Assembly (NCBI RefSeq): GCF_002099425.1
Contig: NW_018344215.1
Coordinates: 2,701,001 to 2,765,000 of the forward strand
Reading direction: 5' to 3'
Source of the DNA: Phascolarctos cinereus
Lineage: Eukaryota; Chordata; Mammalia; Diprotodontia; Phascolarctidae
DNA length: 64,000 nt
The translations under genes were made by a program, and so were the position numbers. Each line of letters begins with the position of its first letter. Position 1 is the stretch's first letter. Positions 1-10,659 of the stretch are shown here, piece after piece. A model generated the notes under the pieces. That model saw only the letters and a list, made by a program, of their open reading frames with translations. It searched no databases and was not told the origin of the DNA.

Positions 1-95
1 CTATGTCTTCTCTGCGCTCTCAGAATATTGTCATGTATACAGTGAGTGTCCAGTGATAATGGCCATGATGGGGTCCAGCAGGGTAATAAATTAAA

Positions 96-190
96 TAAGT
101 CAGGTTCAAGTCCTGGACTAAGCCTTCATTAGCTGTGTGACCTTGGGCAAGTCACTTGACTTCTCAGTTTCCATTTGTTCTGCTTGCTTC
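96..190 (+). mobile_element. MIR/tRNA-SINE fragment
   Basis: The stretch shows the 'ggttcaagtcctg' B-box-like region, then 'gctgtgtgaccttgggcaagtcac' and 'ctcagtttcc', which is the order of the conserved SINE core. Only the middle of the element is left. Confidence 0.7.
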
Positions 191-239
191 ACAGGCTATG
201 TTTAGTAACCCTTAAAGTGTGAGAGGAAAAATAAAGGGC

Positions 240-920
240 TGTGATGTGGCCCCAGCCATGTCCACATGAGGACAGAGTATGAGTCCTTGCATGTCCTCCC
301 CCTGAAAAGGGAAGCAGATACCAAGGTGATGGAGATGACATTCATGTTGTCATGGCATTTCTCCTTCTGACTCAGCTTTGAGTATCTGGAGAATAAATAC
401 AGGTCATGGATTGACTTTTTTTAAAAGCAACATGAAATCACATAGTCCTGAATAGGTTTAGAAGCAGCTTTCGAACATGTTTTCAAAAACTACATTAGTT
501 CTGGGCATCCTGTGTTACAGAAGGGCTCATGCTATAATAAACCACTAGAGAGCAGCCCAGAGCCAGGGCCAGGAGGCAGACCCCAGATAAGGCCAGTGAT
601 CAGAACACAGGATGCCCGCACATTTACAATGAAAGGGCCAAGGAGGGTCTAGCTCCAGTTCCACTGAATCAGGGAACAGCACAGGGATGGAACATGGAGG
701 GAGGGAATGAGGCTATGGAATATACCAACAAAGGGGTGATGGGAAGGGGGAAGAGAAACAAACAAAATCAGGTGTGATGAATGAGGGAACGCTCATGAAC
801 ACCACTTGGGAAGTCTACACCAAGCCATGGACAAACCCATTGCCAGCCAGTCAAGAGCCAAAACAGGAAAAGCCAGTCAGGGTTCATATCCTAGACCAGG
901 GTCAAGAGCCAGCATGTCAG
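240..920. other. Intron without recognised element
   Basis: Moderately purine-rich single-copy-looking sequence. No coding frame, RNA gene or clear repeat was recognised. Confidence 0.5.
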
Positions 921-924
921 TATT

Positions 925-1065
925 AAACCAATAACAATTCAATTAGCATATATTAAGTATCTAGTAGGTTCAAGGCACTATGGTGGTCCCTGAGGAAAAA
1001 AAAAAAACAAGGTTATTTACTCTCAGGGAGCTTACACAATGGGAGTGGGGGTGAGGGAGAAATAT
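925..1065 (-). mobile_element. L2 LINE, 3' end fragment
   Basis: On the + strand it reads 'agcatatattaagtatctagtaggttcaaggcact' followed by 'ctcagggagcttacac', which is the reverse complement of the L2 3' end (aataaat / cctggcacatagtagg / agctccttgagggcag). Confidence 0.65.
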
Positions 1066-1204
1066 AGAAATCCAGCATTCACATGAATAAATATTGGATA
1101 ACTCATGGAGAAAAGACATCAGGGAATTCTCGGTATCAGATCACGGAGAACAGAGTGATAAAGGACACTTGAGGCAAACTATTTGTCTAATTCCTGGACT
1201 AGGT

Positions 1205-1410
1205 GTCAGCATGATGTAGACAGGATGTTGGACTTGAATTCAGAGGTCCTGGATTTAAATCTCACCTCAGATACTTACTATCTGTGTGACCCTGAGCAAG
1301 TCACTTATTTTCCTCGGGCTTTATCTTCCTTATCTAGAAAATGGAGATGGGGGCTAAGGTGGGGAGAGTGGCCTCTCAAATCCTTTCTGGCTCTAAATTC
1401 CTGATCTTAT
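1205..1410 (+). mobile_element. tRNA/CORE-type SINE
   Basis: Contains 'tggacttgaattcagaggtcctgg', 'tgtgtgaccctgagcaagtcactta', a 'cctcgggctttatcttcc...aaaatgga' region and a tail 'cctttctggctctaaattcctga'. This order is typical of marsupial tRNA-derived SINEs. Several base changes show it is old. Confidence 0.75.
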
Positions 1411-2080
1411 CAATTTATTTTTTTGGGGGAAATGTCAGTAGCATGACCAGAGGAGCATTATCTGTGGTCAGTCAAAATGTTTAAGGGTACTCATCACAGA
1501 AACTAGACTGGGGTGGGGGGAGATTCTGACAAATTGAATCTCAGATTTTCCAGAACCAAAGAAAATTAATCAGAGTAAAACCTCATATTTCATGGGTTAA
1601 TCAATTAGCATATATTAATACACATTCCATGGCTAAAAATGGACAGAAAACCTATCGGAATTTGAACATACCCAACGGATGCTCTTGGTCCCAGAGATTC
1701 TTTCCCTGCTCAACTTCACGCTGTGTTTATGGACCATGTGCTCCTGACAGAGCCCCTGAGCTACGCTGTTGGAGGCACACTGTGGTCATGAATCTTCACT
1801 GCTGCCTGAAAGAAACAAAAGCTTGTGGCCAAAAACGGGTGAACAGACGTTCATGGGGGTGCCGGTTTTGGAGTCTTTAAAGGAGAATCTTGATGAGAAT
1901 GGCCACATTTGGAGTTCTTGTCCCTTCGCCATTCTGAGGACGATGGGAATTTGGGGAGAAACTGGTTTCCTGGGCTTATATGATCAAAAATATAATTGTG
2001 TTGTGTTAAGCTTGCTGATCATGCCACTGTCTACATTAACCAGGCTGGTTCTCCAAAGGCCAGCATCCTCAGTCCCCAGG
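1411..2080. other. Intron without recognised element; chance open frames only
   Basis: Two overlapping frames of 83 and 134 codons start at 1629 and 1769. The longer runs into the MIR at 2080 and neither looks like any protein family, so they are read as chance frames. Confidence 0.6.
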
Positions 2081-2230
2081 ATGAGATGTGAAACCTTTAT
2101 AGATCACAAGGTCATAGACCTGGCTCAAATCTTAGAAATCACTGAGTCTCACCTTCATTTCACTGGTGAGTAACTGAGGCACCAGGCAAAGAAGTGGCCT
2201 GCCTAGGGTCACACAGGGAGGATGTTTAAG
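2080..2230 (-). mobile_element. MIR fragment
   Basis: Reverse-orientation MIR signature on the + strand: 'taactgaggcaccaggcaaagaagtggcctgcctagggtcacacaggga'. Confidence 0.7.
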
Positions 2231-2284
2231 AGGCAAAATCATAGATGTGGAGACAGAAAGGACTTTGAAAGCCATCTAGCTTAG

Positions 2285-2350
2285 AGGCAAGATCAGTAAA
2301 GCATTTTGCAAATCTTAAAGCACTGTATGAATGCTACCTATCACTTATTA
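2285..2350 (+). mobile_element. CORE-SINE tail fragment
   Basis: The sequence 'aagcattttgcaaatcttaaagcactgtatgaatgct' with a following 'attattatt' is the 3' part of a CORE/MIR-like SINE. Confidence 0.65.
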
Positions 2351-2439
2351 TTATTGAGTTTATCCCAGTCACTTTCCAAAATGAGGAACAGACAGGTTAG
2401 GTGATTTACCCAGGGCCATATACCTAAAACATTTCAGAG

Positions 2440-2625
2440 GTAAAGTCATCAAGTTAGAGCTGGAAATGACCTTAGGGGCCTTCCAGTTTAAGACTTTATT
2501 TTACATATGGAAATTAAGACATAGAGGTTATTTGACTTACCCAATGTCACACAGTTAATAAATGCCTGATGTGGGATTCAAATCTAGATCTTTCTGAACC
2601 TCCACTCCAAGGCTTGTGTAACATT
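2440..2625 (-). mobile_element. MIR
   Basis: Shows 'tagagctggaaatgaccttaggggcc', 'ttttacatatggaaattaagac', 'cttacccaatgtcacacagttaataaatg' and 'gggattcaaatctagatc', which is the full MIR core in reverse. Confidence 0.75.
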
Positions 2626-2629
2626 GTCA

Positions 2630-3395
2630 GAGCCTTCAGAAACCTTAAGATGAGTCACTGGAAGGGAGGTGCTATAGAAACAGGGTGTAAATTCTCAATC
2701 AAGGACCCCAGCTCTTTGGTGGTTTTCCCCAGAGGCCCCTGGGGATTTTGTGAGAAAGGAGAATCAATAACATCTTTGGTTCACCCTCATGCTTCTTCAT
2801 CAGCTAGGAATCCTCCCCAACCTGTCATGGGGATTCATGAAAAGAGTGAAAACGAGTACTGAGCTGTGCTGATTCCTGTGGAAAAGGGAGGGAGAGGTAA
2901 GGTGAGGCAGCCTCATTCAAAAAGGCAAAGATGAGGAACAGGATGGAAAGGTAGGGTGGGGATGCCAGCAAGCCCTGGGACTTAACATATTAATAAGCCT
3001 GGCATTTGTCTTAGAACAAAAAGGGAAACAAGTGATTTCCTTACATTTAAAAAAATTGAATGTGAAAACGGAGCCCTCGAGAAGGTATTTTCTCTGGGCC
3101 ACTAAACCTGTTTTCTTTCCGGAAAATGAAGTAAGAGATGTAGCAGGGTGCCCTGGCCCTCCAGACAGGTATCCCTGTCTGTGTTTAGTTCTACTGATTG
3201 AAGCAGGAAACAGTTATGCCTCTGTAAAGAAACTCTCCCCTCAACAGTCAGAGAGAGAGGTGACAGTATGTTTTGAAATAATTTCACAGCCACCACCTCC
3301 ACCTCACAGCTCTTCAAACTGGCAGAAATCTGAGTCACAAACACTTTGACATAGAACTGTTTAGCATTGACCTCTGGGTCTTCTAATTCTGTTCA
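2630..3395. other. Intron without recognised element
   Basis: No SINE core, LINE frame or gene was recognised. Overlapping frames of 105 and 80 codons at 3032-3349 run in opposite directions and have no family resemblance. Confidence 0.5.
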
Positions 3396-3399
3396 AAGA

Positions 3400-3560
3400 G
3401 TCAATGTCCTACAATGGAAAGAATGTTTGATTCGAGTTCTAAGATCTGGGTTCAAGCTTCAGCTTTGACCACTCATTTAATTTCTCTGGGCCTCAGTTTC
3501 TTCATGTGTAAATGACAGGGTTTGCTCTTGATTGTTTTTAAGTTTTCCAGCCCCAAATCT
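3400..3560 (+). mobile_element. MIR/tRNA-SINE
   Basis: Shows 'agatctgggttcaagcttcagctttgaccactcatttaatttctctgggcctcagtttcttcatgtgtaaatga', a MIR-type core in sense orientation, ending next to the TG microsatellite. Confidence 0.75.
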
Positions 3561-3578
3561 ATGGTTTTATGAAAGATT

Positions 3579-3600
3579 GTGTGTGTGTGTGAGTGTGTGT

Positions 3601-3641
<41 letters not shown>
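3579..3641 (+). repeat. (TG)n microsatellite, about 63 bp
   Basis: An almost pure TG run with two interruptions (GA near 3590 and TTA near 3600). It ends 198 bases before the PRKG1 exon, so it lies in the transcribed upstream intron as a UG repeat. Confidence 0.97.
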
Positions 3642-3643
<2 letters not shown>

Positions 3644-3804
3644 TTGCTAGATGAGTTCAGAGATAGGAGAAATCACTACCTGATCCAGGAAGTCTTCCTG
3701 GAAGAGACAGGCCTGGGGCTGTTCCCTGAAGGGTGGATGCAAATTTGTGACAAGCCCAAGGTAGCCATCCTCACCCACCATCACTTGTGACAAAGGCTTT
3801 ATTC

Positions 3805-3839
3805 TTCTAACATTTTCATTCTCTTCTTTTCCCCATTAG
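3805..3839 (+). promoter_or_regulatory. PRKG1: Branch point, polypyrimidine tract and 3' splice site
   Basis: A branch-point match TTCTAAC lies at 3805-3811, with its adenine about 30 nt before the exon. It is followed by a C/T-rich run and the acceptor ATTAG at 3835-3839. The first exon base is the G at 3840. Together these make a strong, conventional U2-type acceptor. Confidence 0.85.
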
Positions 3840-3940
<101 letters not shown>

Positions 3941-4404
3941 GGAGATTGTTACTGCATTGTTAAACTGAGAGTAATAATGACCTCCTTCTTTCTACAATAA
4001 GCTGCCAATAGGCCAGAATCACCTAGAGCTGTATCACTCACTTTTTTTGTTCCCAGTGGAGTCTCACATACAAACAGACCTTTACTGAACACTTGGGGAT
4101 GTCCATACTGATGGCTTATATGGGCTTTCCAAAGGCACATAATGGATAAAGTACTGACCCATAATCAACTTAAAAGGGGAAGGGGAAGGGGAAAGGACTC
4201 AGAATCTATGTAGAGCCTGCTATGTGCTGGGCAGTGTGTGAAGCAATTTTAAAAGTCCTGGTTGAGCGTATGATGTCTAAGCTTCCTTCTATCTCTTTAG
4301 CTCTGATGCTGTGAAATTCTCACTTTACTGAGAGAGCTTCTCCTTTTACATATCATGCACGGGAATGTCTCTCAAAATTCTTTGAAGGTAGGAATGGAAT
4401 TGAA

Positions 4405-4540
4405 TGAAAAGGAGAAACAGTTATTGAAGGTGTACTAAGTGCCTAGCTCTGAAGATAGAGATAGAAAAGCAAGATTTCCTGACCTCAGGATACTCACATT
4501 CTAATTAGGGGAGACAGTATGTATAGGCAGGCTTAGCAGC
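4405..4540 (-). mobile_element. L2 3' end fragment
   Basis: Reads 'ttattgaaggtgtactaagtgcctagctctgaagatag', then 'actcacattctaattaggggagac', the reversed L2 3' UTR. Confidence 0.65.
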
Positions 4541-4784
4541 AGGGCACTTTGGGGAGCAGTGTCAGGACAGGTGGTGCCTGACCATTGACTGTTGGGAAGG
4601 AGATAAGGGGGATGAGGGATGGACTGGAATGCAGTTCTGGGTTACCTCAAGGATTATAGGGATGAGGATTAAGAGATGGCAGCCTCCAGCCAAGAAGAGG
4701 CATCTAGAGCCCAGCGGGAATTAGGCAAGAGTTACTTTACCTATGGTTTCAGCTTATCTTGATTTACAGAGTACCTAATCTCTC

Positions 4785-4970
4785 CAATAGTAGTAATAAG
4801 TGTACTCACTTATATACTGATCCACATCTGTGTTCCAGATGCTCTCTTAGACAGTTTCCTGGGCCATTAAGAGGTTAAATATTTTGTCCATGGTCACACA
4901 GGTAGCGTGTATCAGAAGCAGGACCTGAAGCTGGCTCTCGGGGCATTGTGCCAAGTTTTGGCACACTGAC
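4785..4970 (-). mobile_element. MIR fragment
   Basis: Reversed MIR core: 'gaggttaaatattttgtccatggtcacacaggtagc' and 'aggacctgaagctggctctcgg'. Confidence 0.6.
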
Positions 4971-5001
4971 ATCTCCCTGAGACCTCACAGAGTGTTCTTA
5001 A

Positions 5002-5105
5002 TGAGGAGCATGGCACACTGGGTAAAATGCTGTGCTTGAAGTCAAGAGGACCTGGATTGGAATCTTGTTTAAGTTACTATCAGTGTGACCCAGGGCAAGT
5101 CACAA
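5002..5105 (+). mobile_element. tRNA-type SINE 5' fragment
   Basis: Reads 'gcatggcacactgggtaaaatgctgtgcttgaagtcaagaggacctggattggaatc', then 'gtgtgacccagggcaagtcac'. The 3' part is missing. Confidence 0.7.
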
Positions 5106-6265
5106 TAGAGCATCTGATTGGGTGGTAGATATGGCTTGTATGAGCCTCAAAGGAGGATATAAGAATGAGATAAGAGTACTCAGTGGTGTTCTTCTCATGC
5201 GATGTGTTGGTGAGTTAAACACCGCAATCTTTCAGAAAAGAGAGATAAATACATATGTCATCTAAAAAGAATTACTTAGCACAATTTGCTTGAAATATTT
5301 TAATTAGTTATTATTAAGAGGTTGAATGGATAAGACGATGTGATATTATATCCCTAGTTTTGCCATAAAGTATGAACTTCAGCCCTACTGTGAAGACAGA
5401 GAGAAGACCTTTTTGGCAAAAGCCTCTTGCCTCATTTAAGCCTTTGGAATCACAGAAACATTGAATGTCAGAACTGAGACCAAACCCCTTCATTTGATAG
5501 AGCCTGAGGGCCAGGCCATCAAGCAGTTAATCTGTTAAGAGAGTCAGTCCCAGAACCCACTTGAATAGGAAACAGACAGCTGGCAGGATTTGGGTATCTA
5601 ATTCCAGGTGTTAGAGCGTTTATCTGGAAGAATTAGCAACAGGGGGTTACTTATCCTCGAAATGGTTCAGAATGGAAACACATTTCTATTTCTGCTCAAT
5701 TTTAAAAACTGCATCATAAAACATTGGCCATACACGTTCCATAAACAAACACAGCTTGGTGATTTGTGCTTTCCCCCCTCCAGCATTAGAGGGTATGGGC
5801 TCTTTCCTTCTTTCCAAGGTAACAGATAGAGAAGTGTGATAGCACATATTGACCATTTGCTTCCCTCCCTGGGGTCACATGCCTTTCAACCAACCCACTC
5901 ATAGATGTGCCAGCCCCTCAGCGGCTTTGTATGTGAATCTGTTAGAGTCTTATTTCATGCTGTGCTTTTCATGTGGCAAAGTTGGAAGAAATGTGAGGGA
6001 GAATACTTTCCCAAAGGAGGGCACCAACAGAAAGGATCTTGGGTGAGAGATCTGTACAGATGCATCTCCCCTGGCCCAATGCACAACTCTCTGTGCATCA
6101 CAAGCTGGATTTCCAAAAGGAGAACAAAACCAGAGAGGGCTAAAATCAGGACAAAATTTCCTCTGTGTAAGGAAAGCCTAGAAACAGTTTCTTTCCAGCA
6201 GAGTCAATTAGCTAAACAATGATATTTCCCTATTAGTGTCATTGGTCAATGCATCCTGCTCACTG
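5106..6265. other. Intron, mostly without recognised element
   Basis: AT-rich sequence with a weak reversed MIR piece near 5450-5560 ('tgaatgtcagaactgagacc...ccttcatttgatag'). No gene recognised; the 105-codon frame at 5905 has no family resemblance. Confidence 0.5.
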
Positions 6266-6269
6266 CTAT

Positions 6270-6482
6270 GATTTAGAATCCTAGGCGCGTAGAACTTCAC
6301 CTGAAAGAGACCACAGAGCTGTCTCACCCAAACTCAACATTCAGCCAATGAAGATGCAAAGGCCCAGGATGCTGACAGGATTTCACCAAGAACACACAGA
6401 TAGTATGCTTGAGAGGCAGGATTTGAATCCAGGGCATTTGAATTCAGAGTCAACGAATTGTCCACTGCATCACATTGCCTCA
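6270..6482 (-). mobile_element. MIR
   Basis: Reversed MIR: 'aatgaagatgcaaaggcccaggatgctgac...caagaacacacagatagtatg', 'gcaggatttgaatccagggc' and the end 'tccactgcatcacattgcct'. Confidence 0.7.
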
Positions 6483-6581
6483 TTCCTGACGCACTGCTCT
6501 GATCACATCACTCCATGACTCCAAAGCATTCAATGGTTCCCTGCTAGCAAACAAGAGATAGGGCTTAGTGTGAGGTGCACA

Positions 6582-7677
6582 ATGGTAATTTTGATTACAT
6601 TAAATTAAAAAGGGTTTGTACAAATAAAACAAATGTAACCAAGATCAGAAGGAAAGCAGAAAATTGGGAACAATTTTTATAGAGAATTTATCAGATAAAG
6701 GTCTCATATGTCAAATATATAAAGAACTTTGTCACATCTATAAGAATACAAGCCACTCCCCAACTGATAAATGGTCAAAGGATGTGAACACGCAGTTTTC
6801 CGATGGAAAAAGCAAAACAATTTATAGTCATATGAAAAGATGCTCTAAATCATTATTGATTAGAGAATGCAGATTCAAACAACCTTGAGATATCGTTTTA
6901 CAGATATAAGATTGGCTAAAGTTATTGAAAGGGAAAAAAACAAATATTGAAAGGGATGTGGAAAAATTGGGACACTAATTCACTGGTGAAGGAACTGTGA
7001 ACTGATCTTGTCATTTTGGAGAACAATCCTGAATTATGTCCAAAGAGTTATTAATCTGCCTATACCCTTTGATCCAGCAACACCGTATTAGCCTGTTTCC
7101 AAAGATGATCAGGGAAAAAGGAAAACTACCTCTATGTTCTAAAATATTTATGGCACCTCTCTTTGTGATGGCAAAGAACTGGAGATTGCAGGGATGCCCA
7201 TCAATTGGGGAATGGCTGAACAAGTTGTGATGTACAATTGTGATGGACTATTACTGTGCCCTAAGAAATGATAAGCTACACAACCTTAGAAAAACATGGA
7301 AAGACTCGCATGAAATAATGAAGAGCAAAATGAACAGAACCAAGAGAATGCTGTGCGCAGTAAGAGCGATAATATCTTAAGAACAACTTTGAGTGATCTT
7401 GACTATTATAAATACCCAAATTAACTGCCAAGGACTATAGAATGGTTTTAAATATATACACATATTTGTTTCTAATGGTAACCATCTCTAGAGTGGCATG
7501 GCAAGGAAAGAAAATAAGAAAAGAAAGTTGTATGATGACTTTATTATATAATTTAAAAGGAATAGTAAGTTATACATAATAAATTTGCAGTTTCATGTGT
7601 AATCATCTTTTTTTCTATTCTACCATGTTATGGAAATGCTTGTTTCATTTTTTAAGTTCAGAATTAAAAAACAAAAA
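6582..7677 (+). mobile_element. L1 LINE, 5'-truncated: ORF2 C-terminus and 3' UTR
   Basis: Translation gives L1 ORF2 C-terminal signatures in broken frames: NFDYIKLK, SKSLLIRE, IFMAPLFVMAKNW and GCPSIGEWLNKL. These align with the better copy at 56765-59415 at the same relative spacing. Several stops and frameshifts are present, so it is inactive and older than that copy. The 3' UTR runs through 'tgttatggaaatgcttg' to an A-rich end near 7677. No target-site duplication was found. Confidence 0.88.
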
Positions 7678-7689
7678 TGCAAAACACAA

Positions 7690-8120
7690 ATCCTTGCAGG
7701 TGTGAGAGACCCTCTACAATATAGCCTTGAGACAATAACTAAGTATGTTCTATTAGCATCACCCACTATGTGGGTGATAAAAATGACAACCACCCCACCT
7801 TCCAGGACATGAAATTCTATTAGGGGAATATGACACACTAAGACAAGTAAAAAATGAGGCAGAGCATGATTAGGTCTGTCAAAGTACAGTTCAGAGAAAG
7901 AACTGTAAGGAAAATGGAGGTGGGAGAGGCTTTTTTTTTAAATTCACTAAACATTTGAACCAGAGGGATCATGTCAGATGTCCTTTCAACCAGCAGCTTT
8001 CCTCCTCGAATTACACATTGCCAAGGCATTGTTCCTTTGGCTCTGCATTTCTGTGGTCTCTTCATTCACATCCAGACCTACCCTCTTTCACAAAGGACCA
8101 TGCTTCCTGAAATGAAGAAG
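7690..8120. other. Intron without recognised element
   Basis: A weak reversed L2-like piece ('cactatgtgggtg...ttctattaggggaatatgac') may occupy 7740-7850. Otherwise nothing was recognised. Confidence 0.45.
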
Positions 8121-8275
8121 CAGTGAACGATTTCAAATCTTGCCTCTGCCCCTTGCTATCTGCTTTCCTTGGCAAGTCATGTAACCTCCTCTTGCCTCTG
8201 TTTTTTCCTCCGTAGCAATGGGAGTGTTGGATTAGATACAGTGGAGTTTCCTTCCATCTCTATGACCCTTGATAC
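8120..8275 (+). mobile_element. tRNA/MIR-type SINE
   Basis: Contains 'caaatcttgcctctgccccttgctatctgc', 'ggcaagtcatgtaacctcc' and a tail 'ggagtgttggattagatacagtggagtttccttcc', as in other copies in this window. Confidence 0.7.
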
Positions 8276-8955
8276 TGCTTCCAGCTCTGTCTTCATGTTC
8301 TGTTACTGTCTTTTTCTCAAGCATCATTGCTCCAACAGAAGAAAAGGCTCAACTTTTCCTCATTCAGATTGCATTGCATTTCTGGTTTCTAGCTGGACAG
8401 CCTGAAACTTCGTATTACCCGCAACTTCATGGGCCTTTCTGAGCATCTGTGAAGTTTTGAATTTTACAATGACTGATCCCTCTTTATTCAGGACCTAATA
8501 TTTCAAAATGTGGTTTTTCCACAAATAAAATGTGTATCTCTTGGGGAAATGGTTTTTTGAAAGCTCTTTCAAGCTATCCAGGAGTACTTTTATAGCCCAA
8601 AATGAAGAATTGGGTTCCTAGCTCTCACTGAGGGAGGGACCACTGGTGCTAATTTCCTTCACAGTGAATGCAGCTTGCCCTGTTATTTTTAGTCTAAGAG
8701 AGCCCAGAACTGGTGTCAACTTACACACCTGGTTTGTATTTTTAGGAAAGTGATGGCCATATTATTATTATGTTTCTTGCCAAAGCCATTTCCATATATG
8801 CTACAAAGTGGGGTAGCAATGTTTCCTCCCAGGGAAGAACATAATAAAGGGGAAATCCAAGCAGTAGAAGTGCAGAATTTCAGAGATGCAGGGGACTTTC
8901 TAACCCATTGTGACCAAACCATCCCTGCCCCATACATCTAGCAGGGGGTCAGGCG
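8276..8955. other. Intron without recognised element
   Basis: No repeat core or gene recognised. The two opposite frames at 8716-8941 are chance frames over the same bases. Confidence 0.5.
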
Positions 8956-8959
8956 GGGC

Positions 8960-9135
8960 TGGTGGGACCCTGGATTTGGAGTCAGAGAACATGGATTCAG
9001 ATCCTGCCTCTGATGTCTGCTGCCTGTGAGTCTTTAGAAAATCACTTAACCTCTCAGGGCCTCAGTTTACTCATCTGTAAAATGAAGGAGCTGGACTTGT
9101 CCTATGTCCAGGTCTAGATACCTATGATCCTTTGA
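8960..9135 (+). mobile_element. tRNA/CORE-type SINE
   Basis: Clear core: 'tggatttggagtcagagaacatggattcagatcctgcc', 'aatcacttaacctctcagggcctcagtttactcatctgtaaaatg' and the tail 'ggtctagatacctatgatcc'. Confidence 0.85.
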
Positions 9136-9139
9136 CAAA

Positions 9140-9600
9140 AGATTGCCCAATCTTGATCAAAGACATCCACTACTTTGTGAGGAAGCCTTTCTTCTCTGAG
9201 ACAGATCCTACAGTAGAAGATGGCGTTCACAGTGGAAAGAGCACCGACTTTGGGGTCAGTGGACCAGGGTTCAAATCATGGCTCCACAACATGCTGCCTT
9301 GATGAGGGCCATCTCTCTGAGCCTCAGTTTCCTTCACAGTAAAATCAGGGGGTAGACCAGAAGAACTCTAAGATCCCTTCCAGATTTTAATCCATTAGGC
9401 TGGGACTCTAATTGTTGAGAGGTTTAACCTCATAGAAAGATAAAACCTGCCTCTCTGTCATGCCACCCATTGTTCATGATTATGACCTCTGGGGACAATG
9501 AGAATGATTCTCGTCCATCTTCTGAGGGCCAGCCCTTCAAATATTAGAAAACTACTGTCATGTTCTCCACCTAAACCTTCTTTTCTTTTTCTGTCTGGCC
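9140..9600 (+). mobile_element. Ancient interspersed repeat of unassigned family, split by a SINE
   Basis: Pieces 9140-9215 ('catccactactttgtgaggaagcc...') and 9400-9600 ('gggactctaattgttgag', 'cacccattgttcatgattatgacctctgggg', 'agcccttcaaatattagaaaactactgtcatgttc') belong to one recurring mammalian element. A related copy lies at 51385-51620. I recognise the pattern but cannot name the family with confidence. The SINE at 9218-9395 interrupts it. Confidence 0.5.
9218..9395 (+). mobile_element. tRNA-type SINE inserted in an older repeat
   Basis: Shows 'acagtggaaagagcaccgactttggggtcagtggaccagggttcaaatc', 'gagcctcagtttccttcacagtaaaatcaggggg' and the tail 'taagatcccttccagattttaatcc'. It divides the older repeat around it. 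Confidence 0.8.
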
Positions 9601-9629
9601 TCACTGTGTCTGGGTCCCCTAAGGGTAAG

Positions 9630-10120
9630 GCATTATGGGAGCTTAGCTCTAGAGCTGGAATGACCCTGAAGCACCATCATTTTCAAGAGGAAATTGAGGC
9701 CCAGTCACATTGTCCAGATATCATTCTCGGTCCTTTGTTGCCTGTTGCTGCATAGAACAGGTTTAGAATCAACTTAATGGGTTGGTGAAATACGGAATTT
9801 GTTTTATCCCATGGACCATCAGGATTGTTGGTTCTATCAGACTCACCAAATACGAAGGTGATGGTGGTGACAGCTGCTGCCTTAAAAACGTTTCGAGTTC
9901 ATGGGGACTAGGAAAAAGTCTATTATTTTCTATTAGACGTGAGACTTGGGCAATGAGAACTTGAATGATCATTTAAAAGGCTTCACATTTCCTCAGAGGT
10001 TAGGGCAGATAGTAGTTAAGTTACTTTCCAAGGGTCATGTAGAAAGCAAATGTCTGAAACAGGACTGGAACCCAATCTTTATGTTTCCCAGGGGCCTATC
10101 AGGTGCCTCAGACACTGAAT
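9630..10120 (-). mobile_element. Two degraded MIR fragments
   Basis: Reversed MIR signatures occur at 9640-9725 ('tagagctggaatgaccctgaagcaccatc...gaaattgaggcccagtcacat') and 9970-10110 ('aggttagggcagatagtagttaagtt...gggtcatgtag'). Between them is unassigned sequence. Confidence 0.5.
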
Positions 10121-10272
10121 GGCCATGGATTTCAAGAACTGTTCCTCATTAATAGGATGGGAGGGTTGCATTAGATGAACCTTAGATCTAAGTTTATGAT
10201 CCTATAGGATTCTAATTATGTGATTGAACCAGTCAAGTAGCATTTATGAAACACTTAATATGTACTAGGTAC

Positions 10273-10274
<2 letters not shown>

Positions 10275-10316
<42 letters not shown>
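10275..10316 (+). repeat. (GA)n microsatellite, 42 bp
   Basis: A pure GA run of 21 units, extended by 'aaggagggaggaaggaag'. Confidence 0.97.
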
Positions 10317-10321
<5 letters not shown>

Positions 10322-10344
10322 GGGAGGAAGGAAGATACACAAAT

Positions 10345-10600
10345 GAATTGGTATATTCAGGATCCCATAGCCAATATGTGTCAGATGTGGCCCTTGGCTC
10401 AGGTCTTCCTGGCTCTGAGGCTGGCTCTCTATCCACTATCTTGCTACCTCTCATGAAGTAGGTAATGCAAGCATTGGTGGTGCCCATTTTATGGATTAGG
10501 AAACTGGCACCCAGAAAAGTTTGGTGATTTGCCTTAGATTATACAACTAATGAGTGCCAGAACTGGGACCCCAACTCAGTTTTCTGATTCTAAGCCCAAC
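10345..10600 (-). mobile_element. SINE/MIR fragments
   Basis: 10345-10455 is a reversed tRNA-SINE 5' part ('aggtcttcctggctctgaggctggctctctatccactatcttgctacctc'). 10475-10600 is a reversed MIR core ('attttatggattaggaaactggcacccag...tgatttgccttagattatacaac'). Confidence 0.6.
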
Positions 10601-10659
10601 ATTGTTGGGGCTATTTTGTTTGGCTTGCTTTAATGTTTCTACCTCTTTTAAGTAGTGAA

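Larger units (their letters stand above)
1..3839 (+). other. PRKG1: PRKG1 intron, upstream of the exon (partial)
   Basis: This is intron sequence upstream of the PRKG1 exon at 3840. It is inferred from the acceptor at 3838-3839 and from the lack of any recognisable PRKG1 coding sequence before it. The expected preceding exon, encoding the start of CNB-B up to a residue string like FFIISKGT, was looked for by eye and not seen. The stretch is filled mostly with SINE/MIR fragments and one TG microsatellite. Its 5' end lies outside the window. Confidence 0.85.

Noticed and set aside
1769-2173. 134-codon + strand frame
   Set aside because: Its C-terminal part runs through a MIR, no family resemblance is seen, and no splice or promoter context supports it.
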